A DNA stretch of 46,298 nucleotides from Pseudomonas moorei (GTDB lineage Bacteria; Pseudomonadota; Gammaproteobacteria; Pseudomonadales; Pseudomonadaceae), in NCBI RefSeq assembly GCF_008801475.1, contig NZ_VZPP01000025.1, positions 1-46,298 on the forward strand, given 5' to 3'. Position 1 is the stretch's first letter. Every line of letters starts with the position of its first letter. Under the pieces are notes generated by a model that saw only the letters and a list, made by a program, of their open reading frames with translations, was not told the DNA's origin and ran no database searches. The position numbers and the translations under genes were made by a program. Shown here piece by piece: positions 29,221 through 36,135 of this stretch.

Positions 29221-30546
29221 ATGGCACTGACACGCGAACAGCAAATTGCAGCCCTCGAAAAAGACTGGGCTGAAAACCCGCGCTGGAAAGGCGTGACACG
29301 CACTTACTCCGCTGCTGACGTCGTCCGTCTGCGTGGCTCGGTTCAACCTGAGCACACCTTTGCAAAAATGGGCGCCGAGAAGCTGTGGAACCTGGTTACC
29401 CAGGGTGCCAAGCCAGCCTTCCGTCCTGAGAAAGATTTCGTCAACTGCATGGGCGCCCTGACCGGCGGCCAGGCTGTACAACAAGTGAAAGCCGGCATCC
29501 AGGCAATCTACCTGTCGGGCTGGCAAGTAGCCGCGGACAACAACTCCGCCGAATCCATGTACCCAGACCAGTCGCTGTACCCGGTGGACTCGGTTCCAAC
29601 CGTGGTCAAGCGCATCAACAACTCGTTCCGTCGTGCCGACCAGATCCAGTGGAAAGCCGGCAAGAACCCGGGCGATGACGGCTACATCGACTACTTCGCA
29701 CCAATCGTGGCAGACGCCGAAGCCGGTTTCGGCGGCGTACTGAACGCTTACGAACTGATGAAGAGCATGATCGAAGCAGGCGCCGCCGGCGTTCACTTCG
29801 AAGACCAGCTGGCTTCCGTGAAGAAGTGCGGCCACATGGGCGGCAAGGTTCTGGTTCCTACCCAGGAAGCCGTACAGAAGCTGACCGCTGCTCGTCTGGC
29901 GGCTGACGTTGCCGGTACTCCGACCATCATCCTGGCTCGTACCGACGCTAACGCTGCTGACCTGCTGACTTCCGATTGCGATCCATACGACCAGCCATTC
30001 GTCACTGGCGAACGTACCCAGGAAGGCTTCTACAAAGTTCGCGCCGGTCTCGACCAGGCCATCGCTCGCGGCCTGGCCTACGCGCCGTACGCCGACCTGA
30101 TCTGGTGCGAAACCGCCAAGCCGGATCTGGAAGAGGCTCGTCGCTTCGCTGAAGCGATCAAGAAGGAATACCCGGACCAACTGCTGTCGTACAACTGCTC
30201 GCCTTCCTTCAACTGGAAGAAAAACCTGGACGACGCGACCATCGCCAAGTTCCAGCGCGAACTGTCCGCCATGGGTTACAAGCACCAGTTCATCACCCTG
30301 GCCGGCATTCACAACATGTGGCACAGCATGTTCAACCTGGCGCACGACTACGCCCGCAACGACATGACCGCCTACGTGAAACTGCAAGAGCAGGAATTCT
30401 CTGACGCCGCCAAGGGCTACACCTTCGTGGCTCACCAGCAGGAAGTGGGCACCGGCTACTTCGACGACATGACCACCGTGATCCAGGGTGGCTCGTCTTC
30501 GGTAACCGCGCTGACCGGTTCGACTGAAGAAGAACAGTTCCACTGA
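29221..30546 (+). CDS. aceA: Isocitrate lyase
   Basis: A 441-residue glyoxylate-shunt enzyme that splits isocitrate into glyoxylate and succinate. The catalytic loop KKCGHMGGK places the active cysteine at residue 203. WQVAADNNSAESMYPDQSLYP near 101 and SYNCSPSFNWKK near 320 are also conserved. It is the short (about 440) E. coli-like type. It is monocistronic: a long leader precedes it and a terminator follows. It competes with Icd and Idh (18146-22121) for isocitrate. Malate synthase (glcB) is not in the window. Confidence 0.97.
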   Translation: MALTREQQIAALEKDWAENPRWKGVTRTYSAADVVRLRGSVQPEHTFAKMGAEKLWNLVTQGAKPAFRPEKDFVNCMGALTGGQAVQQVKAGIQAIYLSGWQVAADNNSAESMYPDQSLYPVDSVPTVVKRINNSFRRADQIQWKAGKNPGDDGYIDYFAPIVADAEAGFGGVLNAYELMKSMIEAGAAGVHFEDQLASVKKCGHMGGKVLVPTQEAVQKLTAARLAADVAGTPTIILARTDANAADLLTSDCDPYDQPFVTGERTQEGFYKVRAGLDQAIARGLAYAPYADLIWCETAKPDLEEARRFAEAIKKEYPDQLLSYNCSPSFNWKKNLDDATIAKFQRELSAMGYKHQFITLAGIHNMWHSMFNLAHDYARNDMTAYVKLQEQEFSDAAKGYTFVAHQQEVGTGYFDDMTTVIQGGSSSVTALTGSTEEEQFH

Positions 30547-30612
30547 TCTGCTTCACCTGAAATAACGGCCGCTGCGGACGAATAGAAAGCTAACCGCAGC
30601 GCTGCACCTCTG

Positions 30613-30642
30613 ACGCCCCGACTGGTTCGGGGCGTTTTTTTT
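30613..30642 (+). terminator. Rho-independent terminator after aceA
   Basis: ACGCCCCGA (30613-30621) pairs with TCGGGGCGT (30627-30635) over CTGGT, followed by an uninterrupted run of eight T. Confidence 0.95.
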
Positions 30643-30668
30643 GCCTGCGTTTCAATGAACGCCCCCTC

Positions 30669-30768
30669 TGCAGGAGCGAGCTTGCTCACGATGCCCCTGA
30701 GGACCCCGCGGGGTGTCAGGCCCCCAGCGTCATCGTTGACCACCATCGCGAGCAAGCTCGCTCCTGCA
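30669..30768. repeat. REPIN 6 (paired inverted REPs, long type)
   Basis: Arms at 30669-30692 and 30745-30768, cores GCGAGCTTGCTCAC and GCGAGCAAGCTCGC, with one mismatch in the left arm. The interior contains GGGTGTCAGGCCCCCAGCGT, close to that of the REPIN at 8303-8404. It is after the aceA terminator and before the nuo control region. Confidence 0.92.
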
Positions 30769-30922
30769 GGGGTTGGTGGCGATCTGGAAAAATACTGATC
30801 CAGAGCGGCATCAGCATCGGAAAAATCCGCTAAAAAGATCACCGCCGCTACTTGCAGTAACGCGCATATAAGACAACTTCACGAACACCAGCCCGTTAAA
30901 CAGAATAAAAACCAACTCAAAC

Positions 30923-30941
30923 AATATTGATTATCATTTAG
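30923..30941. promoter_or_regulatory. Fur-box-like sequence upstream of nuo
   Basis: AATATTGATTATCATTTAG agrees at about 13 of 19 positions with the classical Fur consensus GATAATGATAATCATTATC, including the central TGATNATCATT. It is about 130 bases before the probable nuo promoter. It could equally be chance in AT-rich DNA. Confidence 0.3.
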
Positions 30942-31025
30942 GCCTAGCTATGTTCGTTACATTCCCTACAAAACATTGTTGACGAAAAACCGGCTAATGC
31001 CCGCAACACAAGGGCCACGGCGCTT

Positions 31026-31056
31026 TTGTCGCTCGCTATGTCCTTATTCCTATAAA
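31026..31056 (+). promoter_or_regulatory. Candidate nuo promoter
   Basis: TTGTCG (31026-31031) and TATAAA (31051-31056) with a 19-base spacer, the latter inside the left arm of the inverted repeat at 31046-31074. Matches are 4 of 6 and 5 of 6. It lies about 135 bases before the nuoA start. Confidence 0.35.
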
Positions 31057-31074
31057 TAATTTCGCTATAGGAAT
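31046..31074. promoter_or_regulatory. Perfect 9-base inverted repeat over the nuo promoter
   Basis: ATTCCTATA (31046-31054) and TATAGGAAT (31066-31074) are exact inverse complements with an 11-base spacer, so the half-sites are 20 bases centre to centre, about two helical turns. The left arm covers the -10-like TATAAA. That geometry suits a dimeric repressor or activator. The protein is unknown. Confidence 0.4.
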
Positions 31075-31190
31075 TTTACTTGCCGGGTGTTTAGCCATAA
31101 AATCAGCGGGATTGATTGCTGCGACATATCGTCACTGCTTTGTTTCTTTTCAAGCTCAGAGACCTTTGCTCTCTGTTAAGGATTACCAGC

Positions 31191-31604
31191 ATGCCCGAAG
31201 CGACAGGACTCATGGCCCACAACTGGGGCTTTGCCATTTTCCTTCTGGGCGTAGTCGGCCTCTGTGCCTTCATGCTCGGCGTCTCCAGCCTCCTTGGGTC
31301 AAAAGCCTGGGGCCGCAGCAAAAACGAACCGTTCGAGTCCGGCATGCTACCTACAGGTGGCGCCCGCTTGCGGCTCTCAGCCAAATTCTATCTGGTCGCG
31401 ATGTTGTTCGTGATCTTCGATATCGAAGCCCTCTTTCTCTTTGCATGGTCTGTGTCCGTCCGCGAAAGCGGCTGGACCGGATTCGTCGAAGCTCTCGTTT
31501 TCATAGCAATTCTGTTGGCAGGTCTTGTCTACCTATTCCGAGTGGGCGCCCTTGACTGGGCTCCGGAAGCTCGGCGCAAGCGGCAAGCGAAGCTGAAACA
31601 ATGA
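31191..31604 (+). CDS. nuoA: NADH-quinone oxidoreductase subunit A
   Basis: A 137-residue inner-membrane subunit of complex I with three transmembrane helices (about residues 10-33, 62-85 and 95-118). The conserved loop between helices 1 and 2 reads KNEPFESGM and touches the quinone site; FDIEALFLFAWSV is the acidic second helix. The ATG at 31191 has AAGGA eight bases upstream; open frame further upstream is not conserved. First gene of nuoA-B-CD-E-F-G-H-I-J-K-L-M-N. Confidence 0.96.
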   Translation: MPEATGLMAHNWGFAIFLLGVVGLCAFMLGVSSLLGSKAWGRSKNEPFESGMLPTGGARLRLSAKFYLVAMLFVIFDIEALFLFAWSVSVRESGWTGFVEALVFIAILLAGLVYLFRVGALDWAPEARRKRQAKLKQ

Positions 31605-31614
31605 GGCTTTGGCA

Positions 31615-32289
31615 ATGCAATACAATCTCACCAGGATCGACCCCGATGCTCCTAACGAGCAGTACCCGATTGGCGAACGGGAAACCGTTTCCGATCCGTT
31701 AGAAGATCAAGTCCACAAAAACATTTTCATGGGCAAGCTCGAAGACGTGCTTAACGGCACGATCAACTGGGGGCGCAAGAACTCCCTGTGGCCGTATAAC
31801 TTCGGTCTTTCGTGCTGCTACGTGGAAATGACCACCGCCTTCACGGCGCCCCACGACATCGCGCGCTTTGGCGCCGAAGTTATCCGGGCATCACCGCGTC
31901 AGGCGGACTTCATGGTTATCGCCGGTACCTGCTTCATCAAGATGGCGCCGATCATTCAGCGTCTCTACGAGCAAATGCTCGAACCAAAATGGGTCATCTC
32001 CATGGGTTCGTGCGCCAACTCCGGTGGCATGTACGACATCTACTCTGTCGTTCAAGGGGTGGACAAGTTCCTGCCCGTGGACGTCTACGTGCCTGGCTGC
32101 CCGCCCCGCCCTGAAGCTTTCCTGCAAGGCTTGATGCTGTTGCAGGAGTCGATTGGCCAGGAGCGTCGCCCACTTTCCTGGGTCGTAGGTGATCAAGGCG
32201 TTTATCGCGCCGAGATGCCTTCCGAGAAGGAAAAGCGCCGCGAACAGCGTATTCAGGTAACCAACCTGCGCAGCCCCGACGAAGTCTGA
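31615..32289 (+). CDS. nuoB: NADH-quinone oxidoreductase subunit B
   Basis: A 224-residue peripheral-arm subunit holding Fe-S cluster N2, the last electron donor to quinone. The cluster ligands are seen as the tandem cysteines in FGLSCCYVEM, then GTCFIKMAP and PGCPPRPEA. The first 40 residues and the charged C-terminal tail (EKEKRREQRI) are the variable parts. The start ATG at 31615 follows GAGG in the nuoA stop region; a TTG six bases earlier is possible. Confidence 0.96.
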   Translation: MQYNLTRIDPDAPNEQYPIGERETVSDPLEDQVHKNIFMGKLEDVLNGTINWGRKNSLWPYNFGLSCCYVEMTTAFTAPHDIARFGAEVIRASPRQADFMVIAGTCFIKMAPIIQRLYEQMLEPKWVISMGSCANSGGMYDIYSVVQGVDKFLPVDVYVPGCPPRPEAFLQGLMLLQESIGQERRPLSWVVGDQGVYRAEMPSEKEKRREQRIQVTNLRSPDEV

Positions 32290-32361
32290 TCCAGATCTGC
32301 TGTTTCAAAGAAACGAGAAGCTGGCTTCATTCTTTACGTTGACCGAAAGCGATAAATAACC

Positions 32362-34146
32362 ATGACTACAGGCAGTGCTCTGTACATCCCGCCTTATAAG
32401 GCAGACGACCAGGATGTGGTCGTCGAACTGAACAACCGTTTTGGCCCCGAGGCGTTCACCGCCCAGCCTACCCGCACCGGCATGCCGGTGCTTTGGGTTG
32501 CCCGTGCCAAACTCGTCGAAGTCCTGACATTCCTGCGCAACCTGCCCAAGCCGTACGTCATGCTCTATGACCTGCACGGCGTGGACGAGCGTCTGCGCAC
32601 CAAGCGTCAAGGACTGCCAAGCGGCGCCGACTTCTCTGTGTTCTATCACTTGATGTCGATCGAACGTAATAGTGACGTAATGATCAAGGTCGCCTTGTCC
32701 GAGAGCGACCTCAGCCTGCCAACCGTCACCAGCATCTGGCCGAACGCCAACTGGTACGAGCGTGAAGTCTGGGACATGTACGGCATCGACTTCAAAGGCC
32801 ACCCTCACCTGTCGCGCATCATGATGCCGCCGACCTGGGAAGGTCACCCGCTGCGCAAGGACTTCCCTGCGCGCGCCACCGAGTTCGACCCGTTCACCCT
32901 GAACCTGGCCAAGCAGCAACTCGAGGAAGAGTCCGCGCGCTTCAAGCCGGAAGACTGGGGCATGAAGCGCTCCGGCCCGAACGAGGACTACATGTTCCTC
33001 AACCTCGGTCCGAACCACCCTTCGGCGCACGGTGCGTTCCGCATCATCCTGCAGCTGGACGGCGAAGAGATCGTCGACTGCGTACCGGACATCGGTTACC
33101 ACCACCGTGGCGCCGAGAAGATGGCCGAGCGTCAGTCCTGGCACAGCTTCATTCCGTACACCGACCGTATTGACTACCTCGGCGGCGTGATGAACAACCT
33201 GCCGTACGTGCTCTCCGTCGAGAAGCTGGCCGGCATCAAGGTGCCTGAGAAGGTCGACGTCATCCGCATCATGATGGCCGAGTTCTTCCGGATCACCAGC
33301 CACCTGCTGTTCCTGGGTACCTACATCCAGGACGTTGGCGCCATGACCCCGGTGTTCTTCACCTTCACCGACCGCCAGAAGGCGTACACGGTGATCGAAG
33401 CCATTACCGGTTTCCGTCTGCACCCGGCCTGGTACCGCATCGGTGGTGTCGCCCATGACCTGCCGCGCGGCTGGGAGAAACTGGTCAAGGATTTCGTCGA
33501 GTGGATGCCAAAGCGTCTGGACGAATACCAGAAAGCCGCCCTCGACAACAGCATCCTGCGCGGCCGTACCATCGGCGTCGCGGCCTACAACACCAAGGAA
33601 GCCCTGGAATGGGGCGTCACCGGTGCCGGCCTGCGTTCGACCGGTTGCAACTTCGACCTGCGCAAGGCGCGTCCGTACTCGGGCTACGAGAACTTCGAAT
33701 TCGAAGTGCCGCTGGCGGCCAATGGCGATGCCTACGACCGCTGCATCGTGCGCGTCGAGGAGATGCGCCAGAGCATCAAGATCATCGACCAGTGCCTGCG
33801 CAACATGCCGGAAGGCCCGTACAAGGCGGATCACCCGCTGACCACGCCGCCACCGAAAGAGCGCACCCTGCAGCACATCGAGACCCTGATCACGCACTTC
33901 CTGCAAGTTTCGTGGGGCCCGGTCATGCCGGCCAACGAATCCTTCCAGATGATCGAAGCGACCAAGGGCATCAACAGTTATTACCTGACGAGCGATGGCG
34001 GCACCATGAGCTACCGCACCCGGATTCGCACCCCAAGCTTCCCGCACCTGCAGCAGATCCCTTCGGTGATCAAAGGCAGCATGGTCGCGGACTTGATTGC
34101 GTACCTGGGTAGTATCGATTTCGTTATGGCCGACGTGGACCGCTAA
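32362..34146 (+). CDS. nuoC: NADH-quinone oxidoreductase subunit C/D (fused)
   Basis: A 594-residue fusion of NuoC (about residues 1-185) and NuoD (about 205-594), as is usual in gammaproteobacteria. The NuoC half ends around NWYEREVWDMYGIDFKGHP. The NuoD half has NLGPNHPSAHGAFR, GYHHRGAEKMAERQ (quinone-pocket histidines) and GGTMSYRTRIRTPSFPHLQ at the end. The fusion ties the quinone-chamber subunits together. A 72-base gap follows nuoB; the ribosome binding site is weak. The stop is two bases before nuoE. Confidence 0.97.
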   Translation: MTTGSALYIPPYKADDQDVVVELNNRFGPEAFTAQPTRTGMPVLWVARAKLVEVLTFLRNLPKPYVMLYDLHGVDERLRTKRQGLPSGADFSVFYHLMSIERNSDVMIKVALSESDLSLPTVTSIWPNANWYEREVWDMYGIDFKGHPHLSRIMMPPTWEGHPLRKDFPARATEFDPFTLNLAKQQLEEESARFKPEDWGMKRSGPNEDYMFLNLGPNHPSAHGAFRIILQLDGEEIVDCVPDIGYHHRGAEKMAERQSWHSFIPYTDRIDYLGGVMNNLPYVLSVEKLAGIKVPEKVDVIRIMMAEFFRITSHLLFLGTYIQDVGAMTPVFFTFTDRQKAYTVIEAITGFRLHPAWYRIGGVAHDLPRGWEKLVKDFVEWMPKRLDEYQKAALDNSILRGRTIGVAAYNTKEALEWGVTGAGLRSTGCNFDLRKARPYSGYENFEFEVPLAANGDAYDRCIVRVEEMRQSIKIIDQCLRNMPEGPYKADHPLTTPPPKERTLQHIETLITHFLQVSWGPVMPANESFQMIEATKGINSYYLTSDGGTMSYRTRIRTPSFPHLQQIPSVIKGSMVADLIAYLGSIDFVMADVDR

Positions 34147-34148
34147 GC

Positions 34149-34646
34149 ATGAACAGCACGCTTATCCAGACAGACCGTTTCGCCCTGAGCGAAACCGAGC
34201 GCTCGGCCATCGAGCACGAGTTGCATCACTACGAAGACCCGCGCGCGGCGTCGATCGAAGCCCTGAAGATCGTCCAGAAGGAACGTGGCTGGGTGCCGGA
34301 TGGCGCCCTGTACGCCATTGGCGAGATCCTCGGCATTCCGGCCAGCGACGTTGAAGGCGTGGCGACGTTCTACAGCCAGATCTTCCGTCAACCGGTTGGC
34401 CGTCACATCATTCGCGTCTGCGACAGCATGGTCTGCTACATCGGCGGCCACGAGTCCGTGGTCAGCGAAATCCAGAGCAAGCTCGGCATCGGCCTGGGTC
34501 AAACCACCGCCGACGGTCGTTTCACCCTGCTGCCGGTCTGCTGCCTCGGCAACTGCGACAAGGCGCCGGCGTTAATGATCGACGACGACACGTTCGGTGA
34601 TGTGCAGCCAGCAGGCGTTGCCAAATTGCTCGAGGGCTACGTATGA
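34149..34646 (+). CDS. nuoE: NADH-quinone oxidoreductase subunit E
   Basis: A 165-residue thioredoxin-like protein of the NADH-dehydrogenase module with the [2Fe-2S] cluster N1a. The four ligands are in CDSMVC (about residues 97 and 102) and LPVCCLGNCDKAP (two of its cysteines, about 138-142). The helical N-terminus (ALKIVQKERGWVPDGAL) packs on NuoF. The stop overlaps the nuoF start by four bases. Confidence 0.95.
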   Translation: MNSTLIQTDRFALSETERSAIEHELHHYEDPRAASIEALKIVQKERGWVPDGALYAIGEILGIPASDVEGVATFYSQIFRQPVGRHIIRVCDSMVCYIGGHESVVSEIQSKLGIGLGQTTADGRFTLLPVCCLGNCDKAPALMIDDDTFGDVQPAGVAKLLEGYV

Positions 34647-35998
34647 CCCTGACTTCCTTCGGTCCGGCCAACCGCATCAAGCGTTCGGCCGAGACTCACC
34701 CGCTCACCTGGCGTCTGCGTGATGACGGCGAAGCCGTCTGGCTCGACGAATACCAGGCCAAGAACGGTTACGCCGCCGCCCGCAAGGCCTTCGCCGACAT
34801 GGCCCAGGACGACATCGTCCAGACCGTGAAGGACTCCGGCCTCAAGGGTCGTGGCGGTGCAGGCTTCCCCACTGGCGTGAAGTGGGGCCTGATGCCAAAA
34901 GACGAATCCATCAACATCCGCTACCTGCTGTGCAACGCGGATGAAATGGAGCCCAACACCTGGAAAGACCGCATGCTGATGGAGCAACTGCCCCATCTGC
35001 TGATCGAAGGCATGCTGATCAGTGCCCGCGCGCTGAAAACCTACCGTGGCTACATCTTCCTGCGTGGCGAATACACCACCGCCGCCAAGCACCTCAACCG
35101 TGCCGTGGAAGAAGCCAAGGCCGCAGGCCTGCTGGGCAAGAACATCCTCGGCAGCGGCTTCGATTTCGAGCTGTTCGTGCACACCGGTGCCGGGCGTTAC
35201 ATCTGCGGTGAAGAAACCGCACTGATCAACTCCCTCGAAGGCCGCCGCGCCAACCCACGCTCCAAGCCGCCCTTCCCGGCCGCCGTTGGCGTGTGGGGCA
35301 AGCCGACCTGCGTGAACAACGTCGAGACCCTGTGCAACGTGCCGGCGATCATTGCCGACGGCGTGGACTGGTATAAATCGTTGGCCCGCGAAGGCAGCGA
35401 AGACATGGGCACCAAGCTCATGGGCTTCTCCGGCAAGGTCAAGAACCCTGGCCTGTGGGAACTGCCATTCGGCGTGACCGCGCGCGAGCTGTTCGAAGAC
35501 TACGCCGGTGGCATGCGCGACGGTTACAAGCTCAAGTGCTGGCAGCCTGGCGGCGCCGGTACCGGTTTCCTGTTGCCAGAGCACCTGGACGCACAAATGT
35601 ATGCCGGCGGCATCGCCAAGGTGGGCACCCGTATGGGTACCGGCCTGGCCATGGCGGTCGACGACAGCGTCAACATGGTGTCCCTGCTGCGCAACATGGA
35701 GCAGTTCTTCGCTCGCGAATCCTGCGGTTTCTGCACCCCTTGCCGCGATGGCTTGCCTTGGAGCGTCAAGCTCCTGATGGCGATCGAGAACGGCCAGGGT
35801 CAGCCAGGCGACATCGAGACCCTGCTGGGTCTGGTCGGTTTCCTCGGCCCGGGCAAGACCTTCTGTGCTCACGCACCGGGCGCCGTGGAGCCGTTGGGCA
35901 GCGCAATCAAATACTTCCGCCCAGAGTTCGAAGCCGGCATCGCGCCTACCAGCGCCGCCGCCCCGCCTCTGGCAAGGCCGATCGTAGTCGGCGCATAA
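34643..35998 (+). CDS. nuoF: NADH-quinone oxidoreductase subunit F
   Basis: A 451-residue subunit that binds NADH and FMN and carries [4Fe-4S] cluster N3. GRGGAGFPTGVKWGLM (near residue 70) is the FMN/NADH glycine-rich loop; CNADEMEPNTWKDR continues the flavin site; ESCGFCTPCRDG near 355 and a later cysteine (KTFCAHAPG) are the N3 ligands. ATG 34643 overlaps nuoE. A 137-base gap with a hairpin separates it from nuoG, the largest gap in the operon. Confidence 0.97.
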   Translation: MTLTSFGPANRIKRSAETHPLTWRLRDDGEAVWLDEYQAKNGYAAARKAFADMAQDDIVQTVKDSGLKGRGGAGFPTGVKWGLMPKDESINIRYLLCNADEMEPNTWKDRMLMEQLPHLLIEGMLISARALKTYRGYIFLRGEYTTAAKHLNRAVEEAKAAGLLGKNILGSGFDFELFVHTGAGRYICGEETALINSLEGRRANPRSKPPFPAAVGVWGKPTCVNNVETLCNVPAIIADGVDWYKSLAREGSEDMGTKLMGFSGKVKNPGLWELPFGVTARELFEDYAGGMRDGYKLKCWQPGGAGTGFLLPEHLDAQMYAGGIAKVGTRMGTGLAMAVDDSVNMVSLLRNMEQFFARESCGFCTPCRDGLPWSVKLLMAIENGQGQPGDIETLLGLVGFLGPGKTFCAHAPGAVEPLGSAIKYFRPEFEAGIAPTSAAAPPLARPIVVGA

Positions 35999-36009
35999 AT
36001 GCTTAAAAA

Positions 36010-36033
36010 GGCGAAGGGTCCGTGCCCTTCGTC
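36010..36033 (+). other. Hairpin in the nuoF-nuoG gap
   Basis: CGAAGGG (36012-36018) pairs with CCCTTCG (36025-36031), extended by one G-T and one G-C pair, over TCCGTG. The following TCTTTCGTT is only weakly T-rich. It may be an mRNA processing or attenuation point, not a full terminator, because no promoter is clear before nuoG. Confidence 0.4.
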
Positions 36034-36135
36034 TTTCGTTCGATGACGCCTTTCAAGGGCTGTTTGGATTCGGACGAACAACAAGATTCCATTAGCCACG
36101 CCCGCTGACACCGGGCCAACGAAGAACTTTGAACC

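Larger units (their letters stand above)
30769..31190. other. nuo operon control region
   Basis: About 420 bases, notably AT-rich from 30890, with no gene. It contains a Fur-box-like sequence at 30923-30941, a sigma70-like promoter at 31026-31056 and a perfect 9+9 inverted repeat at 31046-31074. AAGGA at 31178-31182 is the nuoA ribosome binding site. The nuo leader from that promoter would be about 125 bases. Confidence 0.55.

Noticed and set aside
28788..29273. Open frame of about 160 codons upstream of and across the aceA start
   Set aside because: Arg- and Thr-rich without similarity, no ribosome binding site, and it runs out of phase into aceA.
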